This document shows, piece after piece, positions 10,976-21,509 of a stretch of 64,000 nucleotides of DNA. Position 1 is the stretch's first letter; every line of letters starts with the position of its first letter. The DNA lies in assembly GCF_027595985.1 (NCBI RefSeq), contig NC_073306.1:97686926-97750925 (forward strand), given 5' to 3'. Source of the stretch: Sorex araneus. Its lineage: Eukaryota > Chordata > Mammalia > Eulipotyphla > Soricidae. The notes under the pieces are model-generated. The model did no database searches. It was not told where the DNA came from and saw only the letters and a list, made by a program, of their open reading frames with translations. Position numbers and translations under genes: made by a program.

Positions 10976-11004
10976 CCCCCCCCGCCCCCCCCCCCCCCCG
11001 CGCC
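10976..11004. repeat. Poly-C tract
   Basis: Almost uninterrupted C over 29 bases with two single G interruptions. It lies within the copy of the 2775-3300 block, where the left copy has no such tract. Confidence 0.9.
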
Positions 11005-11029
11005 CTCTGGGTGACTGAGCACATCAGCA

Positions 11030-11560
11030 GCTGCCTCTCCACTCCTTTATGCGATCCCATGCCTGTCGCGGCACAGATTTACCTGGGTGGCCTTAATGGT
11101 TTTGCACACACCCGGAGTCTGGCCCTTTAAGACTGCTTGCAGAAAAGGAAGTGACTTCACACAGGGGCCTGACTTCACACAGGGGCCTGACAGGTGTCCT
11201 GGACACGGGGTCCCCTCAGTCTCAGCTCATGTGGCGCCTCTTCTACCAGAAGGGCTCTGAAGGCCAGTTTGTGGGAGGACGGGGCAGCCCCCATGAGGGC
11301 CCCCCTGGACCACCATCTCACGCTCTTCTCCGCACTATAAGCAGCAGGGCTGCGCCAGCTTGGGGGCCCTTTCGCGCCTGTTTTTCACACGTTCCCGACA
11401 CCCAGGGGGACGCAGGGCTTTGCGGGCAGAGGGGGCTATAGACCCTACAGTTTTCCTTAGAGGACCGCTGCGATGTCAGAGCACTCGGAGCCTTTGCTTT
11501 CCACGTTGCAGACCCAGGTTCCATCCCGAGCACCACCAGGACTGAATCCTGAGAGCAGAG
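11030..11560 (+). promoter_or_regulatory. GC-rich KZNF promoter-like block, duplicate of 3150-3300
   Basis: Relatively CpG-rich, with GTCTGGCCCTTTAAG and AAAAGGAAGTGACTTC (ETS-like), which match 3244-3300. An ACTTCACACAGGGGCCTG unit is repeated in tandem at about 11153-11187. It may be the remains of a KZNF promoter and first exon, but no coding start or splice donor could be identified with confidence. Confidence 0.35.
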
Positions 11561-11600
11561 TCAGGAAGACCCGCTTAGCGTCGGCTGTGTGGCCCCCAAA
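11505..11600 (+). repeat. SINE tail fragment, plus strand
   Basis: GCAGACCCAGGTTCCATCC, GAGCACCACCAGGACTG and GAGAGCAGAGTCAGGAAG match the middle and tail of the SINE. Confidence 0.5.
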
Positions 11601-11774
11601 GGAATAAAATAGAAGGCAGATTTATTTTGCGGGGAAGGCCGGCGGGTCTCCAAAGACAGGAACTGTGCTGCTGTTATTTATTTATTAGTTTCCTTGATGT
11701 CCGGGGGTATCCTGAGGGCGTGGTCATCACAGGTAGTTAGGGTTTGCAAATGAAAATTTACTTTAGGCCATTTT

Positions 11775-11937
11775 GGGTGAGTTTTTATTTGGGGGGGTTC
11801 ATTCCCTTAGCACTCAGTGCTTACCCCTGGCTCTGGGCTCAGTATTATTCCTGGCGGTGCTCTGGGCTCCATAAGGGATGCAGGGTTGATCCGGGTCAGC
11901 AAGGCAAGCATCCTACCGCCTTACTGTGTGTCCTCCA
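11775..11937 (-). repeat. Old SINE copy, minus strand
   Basis: CCCCTGGCTCTGGGCTCAG, TTCCTGGCGGTGCTCTGGG and TTGATCCGGGTCAGC are minus-strand SINE words. Confidence 0.6.
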
Positions 11938-12349
11938 GTATTGGTGCTTCTGTACCACAGGACCCTGCTCTCTCACATCAGGTTGCAAAGCCTCCCCTAC
12001 TTCTTACCTTTCCTGGACCTGCGACCCAGGCTATTGGGGTGAGTACTGCGGGAAAGGTTGTTGTTGTTTTTTCTGAAGTAAGTCCTTGAGTTTGTGGGTC
12101 TTTCCAAGGGTGGGGGGCTTGGTGGCCCTGACCCTCCAACACAGGATGCCTTGGTCCCTGCCTGGAGCTTTTGGCATGGACATCACAAGGGTCGAGCCCC
12201 TAAACTCACTCTGATGGGCTTGTAAAACTAGAGACCCAGTTGTCATCCGTTCTTTCATTGGCTGCCCTGATACACATAGCCTCTGGCCAGGTGAGGGGTT
12301 TCAAAATGAAACTCAGTTTTTATGATTGTATTTTTTTGTTTTAATTTCT

Positions 12350-12664
12350 GTACCACATTTGAAAATGTTCAGGGCTTTCTCCTGGCTCTGCACTCAGGAA
12401 TTTCTGCTAGTGGGGCTTAGAGGGCCCTAAGGGATGCCAGGGATCATCTGGGTCTACAGTGTGCAAGCAGCTTCCTACCTGCGTTACTGTCTCTTCCTCC
12501 AGCTTTCTGTCTTTTTCCCCAGTCAAAAATATCTGCTTCAGGGGCCTTAGTGAGAGTACAGTGGGTAGGATTTTTTTTTTTTTGTATGTGGCCAGCCTGG
12601 TTTCGATCTCTGGTATCGAACCCGGATTGGCCGCATGCAAGGCAAATGTGCTATCACTCCAGCC
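12350..12664 (-). repeat. Two minus-strand SINE copies in tandem
   Basis: The first copy covers about 12350-12505 (TCTCCTGGCTCTGCACTCAGG, diverged). The second, about 12571-12664, starts in a T15 run and retains GGTATCGAACCCGGATTGG and CTATCACTCCAGCC, so it lacks the middle part of the element. Confidence 0.7.
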
Positions 12665-12666
12665 CC

Positions 12667-14165
12667 CCACCTGTTATTTTAATAAGCACCTACAAAATTA
12701 GTTTATCTCACCAGGCCCATATCCTGGCACCCAGGATAAATTTCTGTAAACACTGTGAAGCAAGCATTGATAAAGAAGTGAGAAAAAGTGATTACACAAA
12801 GCAATCATCTCTTGATCTCTAAGCACCTCACTTTTGTGGACCCTAAAACATTATTCCTAATTTACTCTGTGACAGGAAGGCACCCTTGTGGAGGGGTAAC
12901 AAGAGATTCAGTATACTAGGATGCTTATTGAAAACATCCACTAACTCACACTAAACTTCTAAACTAAGGAAATTTTATATTTTAATGTAACAAATATCAA
13001 ATCATCATAGACAAGCAATAGGGTGACATTTCTGAAAAAGAAACTATCTCCTGCACATCCACTGTACAATTGTTCTTCACCACTGGCTCAAATTTTGAAG
13101 AATTTAATTTTTTCTGCATAATTCATCTACCACTAAGTTACTAAGTGACTACTCAGCTACACAGCACTGAAGGGATTCTTTTTGCTTTTTGGATCACACC
13201 TGGCGATGCTCTGGTTTTACTCCTGGCTCCGCACTCAGGAATTACTCTCTTGGTGCTTAGAGGACCATGTGGGATGTTGGGAATTGAACCCGGGTTGGCC
13301 ACATGGAAGGCAAATGCCCTACCCACTGTGCTATCGCTGCAGCCCATGAAGGGACCTTTTTGTTTGTGCAGCTGATCCACGTTAGATCCTGTTTGAATTG
13401 CTGAAGTTGAGCGCTGTTTGAAGAGATGCTGAACACAGAGAGGAATAGCTTGAGAACACCAATGGCTATGAACACACACCAATGCACACAGGAATATTGC
13501 TTACATATGTAATACTTTCCCATTCATCACCAATTCCTGAGTCCCCTTCTGCGTCATCCCAGAACCCCATTCTGGGCCAGATGATTCACTTAGTTCCTAG
13601 CTCGATACTGTAACGGAGATCGTGAACAGTTTAAGTTACTCCAGCAACTGAAAGTTCAGTGCAACGTAAACAAAAATCAGGGCTCGGACAGTCCAGCATG
13701 GAAGTAGCTGACCCAGTTTCCATCGTTAGCACCCCAGAGGGTCCCTGAGCCCAGTGTGGAGTGATCCCCGAACAGTCAGGAAAAAGTCCTCAGCACTACA
13801 GAACATGCCCCCAAAATGAATCAGTAAACACAAAGCAGCATGAATATTAACAAAATATCTGAATATTAACACCTAGTTATTTCTGAGCAATGTTTTTGGG
13901 GGTGGTGTTCGGTGGGTCAGGTCTGGGGCATAGCCCTGGTGGGCGTTTTCAAAGGAATCTTTGTGTATTTTATTCCCTTCAGGAAAACAAAGACTTTGAC
14001 TCCACATGCCCTCTGTTCAGTGTGTCACTCTCCATCTATTTCAAACCTGGGACCCTCCAGAGGTCCTGGTGATCTGATTCAAGACCAGAGATGGGGGAAA
14101 AATTAACTTTCTTGACCAGAAAGTACCTGGTCAGGAACATTAGCCTGGCCCTTTAAAAGACCTCA
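12667..14165 (+). repeat. Segmental duplication, copy 2 (pair of 8206-9470)
   Basis: See copy 1 for the anchor words. This copy has gained a SINE (13176-13346) and runs into the orphan KRAB exons 450 bases further right, so the duplicated unit is probably part of the 5' flank or first intron of a KZNF gene. Confidence 0.8.
13176..13346 (-). repeat. SINE, minus strand, with TGAAGGGA duplication
   Basis: Near full length: CTTTTTGGATCACACCTGG at the left through GTGCTATCGCTGCAGCCC at the right. TGAAGGGA flanks it at 13168-13175 and 13347-13354. Absent from the paired segment near 8690. Confidence 0.9.
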
Positions 14166-14208
14166 TGGAATCCAGTTCCAGTCGAAGTTTCCAGTCAGCT
14201 GCGGGGGC

Positions 14209-14210
<2 letters not shown>

Positions 14211-14269
<59 letters not shown>

Positions 14270-14381
14270 AGTCAACTCTGTGTGTATGAGTGCGTTCCAA
14301 GTTTAAAGTCTCTGTGTGTGTGTATGTCAAGTCAAAGTTTCCAGTTAGCCACCGTGTGTGTGTGTGTGTGTGTGTGTGTGA
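14211..14381. repeat. Duplicated (TG)n microsatellite
   Basis: (TG)n at 14211-14267 and again at 14354-14381. Each is preceded by AAGTTTCCAGT(C/T)AGC, so a unit of about 147 bases containing the repeat has been duplicated in tandem. Confidence 0.9.
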
Positions 14382-14592
14382 GTGAAACCTTCTAGTATAG
14401 CATCCTCACATTTTATAAATACGACTGCCTTAGAGTGATGTCTAGAGTGATTTCTCCATGTCAACCAGAAGGGCACATGGAGAGAAATCGAGGCTGAGGT
14501 TAGTTCCTCCTGAGGGAAAATCCCTGAGCCCCGTTAGCGCTCTGAGGAGTCCCATCCTCACAGCCTGGGAATGGGGTGGAGATGGGCCCTGA

Positions 14593-14763
<171 letters not shown>

Positions 14764-15144
14764 TGACTGTGCCTGGCCAGACCTGCACGGGCACCCGGCA
14801 ACCATGCTAGGCTGTGTGTTCTACAGACTTTGTGATTCTGACAGGCCAGGATTATTGACAACGAGTGATGTGCATCACGGTTTCTCAAATTTGTTTCTTT
14901 TTTCTGTTTTTGTTGATTGGCCACACTTGGCAGTTGTGAGGCCACAATTGATTGATGTCCTTCATTCCTGAGATGCAGGGGATCTTCAGGTTAGCCATGT
15001 GCATGGTAAAGTGCCCCATGTACTATACTGGTCTCAGGTTCCTCTAAATAATTCCTTCCATTGTTAAATCAATTTACTTCTTGTACTACCCTTCACTTCA
15101 GTATGTTTGTTTTGATTTTCCTTTGTTTTTTTTTTAGCATCTTA

Positions 15145-15635
15145 TTTATTTAGCTTTTGGGGTAACACCCAGCAATGTTGTTCTGGCTCTGCACTCAGGA
15201 ATTACTCCTGGCAGTGCATGGGGGAACAATATGGGATGCCAGGGCTCGAACCCGGGTTGGCCATGTGCAAAGTAAATGCCCTACCCGCTTACTATCACTC
15301 TGGCCCTTCTTTGGGTTTTGATTCTGTGCCACAGTCCACATTCTTCTTGGCTCTGTACTGAAGGATCACTCCTGGCAGTGCTCAGGAGCCCATGAGGGTG
15401 CTGTGGACTAAACCAGGTCGGCATCTACAGTTCAGGTGCCTTACCCGCTGTACTCCTTTATCAGGCCTGCAACTCCATTTATTATTATTTTTTGTTCAGT
15501 TGATTTGATTAGGGGATTATACCCAGTAATGCTCATGAATTTCTCCTGACAGTGCTCCTGGCCATATGGTTGCCAGGGATCAAACCATATGGCTTGATGT
15601 ATGTGTCACCAGGTGCCCGCCCTGCTGGAGTATTA
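15145..15635 (-). repeat. Three consecutive minus-strand SINE copies
   Basis: Copies at about 15145-15305 (good: AACCCGGGTTGGCCATGTGC), 15310-15475 and 15495-15635 (both older). They lie in the intron between the orphan KRAB-A and KRAB-B exons. Confidence 0.75.
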
Positions 15636-15920
15636 CTCTGAACATGAATTCATTTCTTTTTAGGGCCTCACCCTATCACGTGCTATTTTAGAGCTTGGAG
15701 TCACTTCCAGTGCTTTTTGGGGGGCTACAGCATGACTCAATTTCAGACTGAAATTAAAACCTAGGACTTATGTCACTGATGATTACCAATTTAGGCATAT
15801 CAAAAGTGGAGATTCTATTCAAGACTTTTGAGGAATTTGCCTGATTTTGTTAGGAACACATGGGGTTGGCTTGTTATGTTTTCCTTGTCACTAATTAGTA
15901 CCCTGTTTCTCTGGTGACAG

Positions 15921-15984
15921 GGCTTTCCAAGATGAAGCCTGCGGTGATCTCCTGGCTGGAAGGGAAGAAGAGGCGTGTGTGGAG
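15921..15984 (+). pseudogene. Orphan KRAB-B exon
   Basis: After CTGGTGACAG the exon reads, in phase 1, as GLSKMKPAVISWLEGKK, followed by a GTGAGT donor. This is a typical KRAB-B box (SKPDVISWLE type). Together with 14620-14745 it formed the effector part of a KZNF gene. The following intron sequence also matches 3356-3450, so this gene and the relic at 3301 share ancestry. Confidence 0.75.
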
Positions 15985-16379
15985 GTGAGTGTCTGAGGAC
16001 CCTTCCTTCCTTGTGCCCTGGGCAGTGTGTGGTGCCCTGAGCGCATTTCACATGTGCTGCTGACCCCAGGGGCCTCGGGGGCATCCTCCCTGCTGACCTA
16101 TCACTCAGGCCCCCATCCAAAGAGAAAGTGTCAGCACCAGAAGGAGCCTCAGTTTCCTCGGGGCATGTGTGGCTTCCTTAGGCGTGTGTTAGCTCCTTCC
16201 TTCACAAGGATGGTCACAGGAGTGGGGGCAGGGGTCATGTGGGGAGAGTCCCCCGGCCAGCCAGTTGCTGGCTGCCTTTCATTCTTTAGACTGAATCCAG
16301 AATCAGGCCTAAGGGTCACAGATACCCTTATCAAAGGTATCTGCAGAAGCGTTTTTTTCTTTTTCTTTAAAAAAAGAAA

Positions 16380-16960
16380 TTGTTCAGGGCTAACTCCTGG
16401 CTCTGCACTCAGGGATCTCTCCTGGTGGTGCTCAGGGGATCCTAGGGGCTGCTGGCTTCAGTCTGAGCAGCATACAAGGCAAATGTCCTCTCAGTGTACT
16501 AGCCTCGTGCCCTGTGGGGGTAATGGGATGCAATTCCTCACTTGCTTGGGGCTCAATATTGTTTGGTGGATCTTTTAGACTTTCACATGCTCCCCACTCA
16601 TTGGTAGGATCGGGGGTCCCACAGGAAGCTTTACAGGATGCAGACCCTGGTGGCAGAGGGCGTGGTGCATCAGGGCTGTATTGGACCTTAGGGGGTCATG
16701 CAACCTAGTGTGCATTCTTAGCAAGAGTAACATGCACACTTAAGTGGGTGCCTTGAGCTCTCCAATAGTGCAATATATAGTCACCATTGGCTCCCTCACC
16801 TTTGTCGATTTATTTCAGTTAACTCATTTTTAGTAGTTTTTTTTTTTTTTTTTTGGTGCGGGACACACATGGCTATATTTGATTACTCCTGATGGTGCTT
16901 AGGGAAACATATTGGATTCCAGTAGTCAAATCTGGTTTTACTTCTTGCAAGATCTGCTTT
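16380..16960 (-). repeat. Two old minus-strand SINE copies
   Basis: About 16380-16510 (AACTCCTGGCTCTGCACTCAG) and about 16845-16960 (after a T run; GATTACTCCTGATGGTGC). The stretch between them shows nothing recognisable. Confidence 0.6.
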
Positions 16961-17107
16961 GGAGAATTGAATGTGGTTTCACAGCTAGAAAGAAAAACAA
17001 CCTATCAACTGTATTGTCTCTGCTAACCCTATGTAATTTTTTCCACAGATAAAAAGATTTTTTTGATTCATGTGTCAAGTTTCTCAGCACAGCCCTCCCC
17101 ACTGTTC

Positions 17108-17225
17108 ATCTCTCCTAGACCAGGTGCGCTAGGCGATGGTACAGCCAGTAGGACACTTGCCTTGCATGTAGCTTGCCTGAATTCAATCCTCATCATTTCA
17201 TAGGGTCCGATGAACACTGCCAGGT
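17108..17225 (+). repeat. Old SINE copy, plus strand
   Basis: GGCGATGGTACAGCCAGTAGGACACTTGCC is the tRNA-like head, followed by GAATTCAATCCTCATCA in the B-box area. Confidence 0.6.
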
Positions 17226-17344
17226 ATGGCGCAAAACTCCGCCAGAAAAAAGTCTCACTCCAGAATTTGTCATGACAATGAGCATTATTTGAACATCTTT
17301 TCAGGGCTTTGTAAATATCTCTCCTGCCTGTTCTTTCCTTTGCT

Positions 17345-17518
17345 TTTATTTTTTATTTTTTTGGATCAGACCTGGCGATGCACAAGGGTATTCCTGGCTC
17401 TGCACTTAGGAATTACTCCTGGTGGTGCTTGGGGACCATATGGGGGGATGCTGGGAGTTGAACCTGGTCGGCCACATGCAAGGCAAACTCCCTACCCATT
17501 GTACTATCGCTCCAGCCC
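17345..17518 (-). repeat. SINE, minus strand
   Basis: From TTTTTTTGGATCAGACCTGG to GTACTATCGCTCCAGCCCC, near full length and only moderately diverged. Confidence 0.85.
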
Positions 17519-17529
17519 CCTGCCTATTC

Positions 17530-18000
17530 TTTTCTGGTTTTTCTTTTTGCTACAGACTTGGAGATGGCCAGGGACTCTGCCCCTCTGTCCAGGTGTCTCT
17601 GAGATTCCATGTCCCCCACCTTCAAGCACATGCTCTGCCCTTTGAGCTCCTCTCTCTGATTCTGTCTCATTACTAGGGGAGCCGATGAGGTGGGGTGTGG
17701 CTCCACACTTGCCAGTGCTTGAGGGCTGCTCCCTGCTATCTGCTCACAGTATCAGTGGACAGTGGGTACGAGGGAAGGCCCACCTGGGCTTCGAGCTGGC
17801 CAGCATCAGCTCTAGCCTGGTGTGCTCTCTCCTGCCCTCTGTTGATACATTTGTTGTAAGTTCTTGGATGTGAACATTCTGGAATCTTTCAACTGTTAAG
17901 CCCAGAACTATGGGTTCCCAAGCAGCGAGAAGGAAGGAGACACTAACTTAATAATGCAAAAGCAGTAGGAGTGTATTCTAGTATACTATCTCACCATCAG
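17530..18000. other. No gene recognised
   Basis: GC-moderate sequence with short open stretches on both strands but no domain, splice pattern or repeat that I recognise. Confidence 0.35.
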
Positions 18001-18002
18001 AG

Positions 18003-18090
18003 TGATTTCTTTTTTTAAAAAAATTATTAGAGAATCACTGTGATGTACAGTTACAGACTTACGAACTTTTGTGTTTGCATTTCATTCATG
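18003..18090 (-). repeat. L1 3'-end fragment, minus strand
   Basis: AAAAATTATTAGAGAATCACTGTGA..TACAGTTACAGACTTACG matches the extreme 3' end of the local L1, seen at 46774 and 28530. Confidence 0.6.
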
Positions 18091-18094
18091 GGCT

Positions 18095-18330
18095 GGACAC
18101 ATGCATGGGACATCTCTACAGGAGACCAGGGTCAGCCCAAGGTACAGCCCCAGGTCTGTCCAGCTAGTACCCATCCCTTCTGGGTCCTGATTTACTCTAA
18201 TCCCAATCAGCACAACTGCATGGGCCTCACCCAGCACTAATTCCTGTCTAGCAGCAATATATTTGAGAACTGCCCAAACAGTGTGTTGTATAGCATAAGT
18301 ATCCTATATCTGGCTGTCTACTAAGGACCA
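18095..18330 (+). repeat. 240-bp direct duplication, copy 1
   Basis: Nearly the same as 20550-20802: CATGGGACATCTCTACAGG, CAGCCCAAGGTACAGCCCC, GGTCTGTCCAGCTAGTACCC and GTCCTGATTTACTCTAATCC are shared. This copy lacks CACTTCTACGTCCAGGT between GGGT and CAGCCC. Nature unknown. Confidence 0.85.
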
Positions 18331-18460
18331 CTCCTGAATGTGAGCTCAGGAATCTCTCCTGCTGGGCTTGGGGAGACCCTATGAGGTGGCAGGGGATCAA
18401 ACCAGAGTCAGCCACGTGCATGACAAATGCCCTCCCTGATATGTTGTCACTCTGCTCCCA
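18330..18460 (-). repeat. Old SINE copy, minus strand
   Basis: GGGGATCAAACCAGAGTCAG and GTGCATGACAAATGCCC are decayed minus-strand SINE words. Confidence 0.6.
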
Positions 18461-18479
18461 GACCTAATTTCCATCTGTA

Positions 18480-19690
18480 GTACAAAATTTCTGTTTAGAT
18501 ATTATAAATTTCTGTTTAGATATTATATATTCAGTTAGAGTGGACCCAAGGCACCTGAGATATGGGACAGCAGCTCAGCTGCTCCTGTCTTCACCATGGG
18601 TAGCCCAGATGCCAACCCACTTCTGCATCCCCTGGATAGGAAGGAGCATCTGACAGCATCTCCCATGGGTGCGTCTGTGAGCATGTGTTGCATTAAAGCT
18701 TATAGAATTGCTCTCCTGGGGCCATCTCAATCTCAGACTACAGTGCTCAGGCCAGATCAGTCTTTCCTATCCCTGGCAGGGTCCCAGTCTCATAATTACT
18801 ATTGGATCATGACAGCATTTGTCTATGATCAAGCTCTTAACTTATAGTTAAGAATTAGGCACTTTGGCCAGGCCCATCTCGATGCCAGGGTAGCACATAA
18901 CTCACTGCTTGCCCTGGATCCTTCCCGTCCCACGTCGGGGACCCTACTTTGGGGTGCTAGGAACTGAGGGCAACTGAGGCTTAAGTGGAGAAAGCAGATG
19001 CCCAGGAGGGAATAATATTCGAGGCCAATTAAGTCTTAAGTTATAAAAACATAATAGTCTTCTTGTGTCTATACAAAAAAGACATAGCTTTAAAGTAAAT
19101 TATTCAAAAGGCATAAAGAGGAGAGAAAGGCAATGTTATAATATTCAGTGTCCTAGGAAGTTCTGACCTTACCAATTAACAGAGTTTGATTAAGGGAAGA
19201 GCAGATAAACTGGTAGAAATGGTTACAGATAAACAAAGGAATGGGAGTGACTCGAGAGCACTTTGATGGGTGTGACTGATAAACCTAAGCTCCTAGTGGC
19301 AAGGGGGAAAGGACAAACCAATGATATCCAACAAGCATGTGCTGAAGGGTGAGGCCAGTCAGGACATTTCTGGCGCCAGGGCCAGGACTTCTGGTTAGGG
19401 CCCTGTGGTGGTTCCCTCTCTGATGCTCACAGCTCTGATTTGTCATCCAGGTTTGGATTTGGGCAGAGCTTCATGCTGATCCTCAGGAGTTAGACATTGG
19501 AGACAGTGGTAACATGTCACCCTGCTAACTGTCCCCAGGTAGGAGGAGAGTTACAGATGACAGGATGCAGTGACAGGCTTCCAGGGCCATTGGTCTCTGA
19601 TTTGATTCTAGAAGGAGCACTGGGATGTGTCTGCCGGTTGGAGTGCCCCATGCTCTGCTGTTTGATGACATCTTTGTCCCTGTTTGTTTT
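18480..19690. other. Unassigned stretch; possible old LTR-element piece
   Basis: No coding region recognised. On the minus strand, 18900-18960 contains GGTCCCCGACGTGGGAC, which recalls a retroviral primer-site region, but no LTR boundaries were found, so this is only a possibility. Confidence 0.25.
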
Positions 19691-19699
19691 GTTGAATTT

Positions 19700-19800
19700 G
19701 TGTTTGGGGGCCATACCCAGGGATACTCAAGGAGTACTTGCAGCTCAGTGCTCAAGTATTCCTCATGCCAGGTCTTGGGAACCTTTTGATGTGCTGGAAT
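19700..19800 (-). repeat. SINE fragment, minus strand
   Basis: GGGGGCCATACCCAGGG and GTGCTCAAGTATTCC are decayed SINE words. Confidence 0.4.
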
Positions 19801-19831
19801 AATAGGCTGATTTGTTAAGGTTTGTTTTCTA

Positions 19832-19860
19832 AGGTAAGGTGAGGTGAGGTGAGGTGAGGG
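19832..19860. repeat. GGTGA pentanucleotide repeat
   Basis: AAGGTAAGGT then GAGGT units, about five copies of AGGTG. Confidence 0.85.
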
Positions 19861-20545
19861 AGGGTCAAACTCTGTGATTCTCAGGGGTCACTTTTGGCTT
19901 AGTACTCATCATTGCACCTGCAATGCGTGGGGGACGAGATAGGAAAGTGGGGATCGCCCAACCTCCCCACTGTCCCCGAGCCTGCTGTCCTGTTTCTCCA
20001 GCCTGTTGCTGTGCTTCTTTTCTTATTTTTTTGTCCCACAGGGGAGGTGCTTACAAGTTCTTCGTGGAAATACCTGGAGGAGAAGTCAGAGCCGTGAGCA
20101 CCAGAGGAGCACAATCTCCCAACCTTGACCAGAAGTCCCAACAATGGAACTGGAAATGCTCTGACCAGTGGAAATAATCTGGCACCAGATCCCTGGCCCT
20201 CCTGGGGAAGACACTGCCAGAAGCTCCTTCTTCTCCTGCAGACACAAAGTGGGTTGGGATCCGGGCTGTCTAACCAGACCGGAATGTTGGGCTCAAACTA
20301 CAAGAGAGGAAACTGAGCCCTGGACTCTTCCCTGAATCCCACAGGAAGGTCCACACAGGTGGGCACCAGGGGTTGACTCTGAGCCCAGGTGCTTAAGTGC
20401 ATCAGCGACCCCTGCAGGCCCGCACCAGGACTGCCCCCCCTGTCCGGCCCCCAGTGAAACCAGCCCTGAAAGTGGCTCTGCGATGGGGACAGCCAAAGGA
20501 ATTCAGCATGGACAAACCTTCAGTCACCCTCTGGCAGGGTGGACA
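19861..20545. other. No gene assigned; one acceptor-like tract
   Basis: A strong acceptor-like tract, TTCTTATTTTTTTGTCCCACAG, precedes 20041, but the sequence after it gives no known protein. It is also not the zinc-finger exon expected after the orphan KRAB exons. Confidence 0.3.
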
Positions 20546-20549
20546 GGGA

Positions 20550-20802
20550 TACATGCGTGGGACATCTCTACAGGAGACCAGGGTCACTTCTACGTCCAGG
20601 TCAGCCCAAGGTACAGCCCCAGGTCTGTCCAGCTAGTACCCGTCTCTTCTGGGTCCTGATTTACTCTAATCCCAATCAGCACAACTGCATGGGCCTCACC
20701 CAGCACTCACTCCTGTCTTGCAGCAATATATTTGAGAACTGCGCAAACAGCATGTTGTATAGTATAAGTATCCTATATCTGGCTGTTTACTAAGGACCAT
20801 GA
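20550..20802 (+). repeat. 240-bp direct duplication, copy 2
   Basis: Pair of 18095-18330; see there. Few substitutions separate the copies, so the duplication is fairly recent. Confidence 0.85.
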
Positions 20803-20839
20803 TATGAACTGTTTCTATTATTTAACTATAAATATTCTA

Positions 20840-20995
20840 TTCTGGGGACAGAGTGATAGTACAGAATTTATCATCTGCTCCCCCAAGACCAGTACCCAGG
20901 ACACCTTATGGGCCTCTGACCCCAGCTGACAGCAGTGATCCCTGAGTTCAGAGTCAGGAGTAAGCCTGAGCACTGTAGGGGATGGCCCAGAAAAA
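20840..20995 (+). repeat. SINE, plus strand
   Basis: GGGGACAGAGTGATAGTACAG head, then GAGTTCAGAGTCAGGAGTAAG and AGCACTGTAGGGGATGGCCC tail. Diverged. Confidence 0.7.
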
Positions 20996-21193
20996 CAGCA
21001 ACAACAAAATGGAAACTAACAAAGGAGAGGAAAAAAAAGAAAGAAAAATTCACATGGAAAGACAAATTCTCAAATGAAATATTTAAAGAGTCAAAGAGGG
21101 TGTCCTTAAAACCCTGTTTAATGGCTTTTTCTATGCTGCAGAAGCCTATGGTTTCTCCTGAATCCTCATTCTTCTCTGTCTCTGCTCTCACAT

Positions 21194-21195
<2 letters not shown>

Positions 21196-21241
<46 letters not shown>

Positions 21242-21395
21242 GGGCTAGAAGCGGCAGTGCTCAGGAGTGGTGATTCCAAGCTCTGCACTCAGGGATCAGT
21301 CTTGGAAGGTATGAGGAATCCTGAGATGCAGGGCTCAGGCTTTGGTTGGCAGGTCCGAGGCAAGCGCCCTAATCTCTGTACTATGGCTCTGGCCA
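21196..21395 (-). repeat. (GT)n microsatellite followed by a minus-strand SINE
   Basis: (GT)n at 21196-21241, then GTGCTCAGGAGTGGTGATTCC through ACTATGGCTCTGGCC as a decayed minus-strand SINE. Confidence 0.75.
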
Positions 21396-21509
21396 TTGCT
21401 GAGTAAAATCTTCTCCAGCACACTAGAAGTGATCCCTGAGTAAATCTCCCCATCTCCACAAAACACTATCTGCCTCCAAAAACACAACCAAGAAAAACAA
21501 AACTACCCA

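Noticed and set aside
14211..14381. CRISPR-like spaced repeats
   Set aside because: Simple (TG)n microsatellites in a mammalian genome; no repeat-spacer pattern.
18900..18960. Retroviral primer site on the minus strand (GTCCCCGACGTGGGAC)
   Set aside because: No LTR end, duplication or coding remnant could be placed around it, so kept only as a weak possibility.
20041..20175. Downstream coding exon of the orphan KRAB gene
   Set aside because: Good acceptor-like tract, but the translation is not zinc-finger-like and no donor or phase match supports it.
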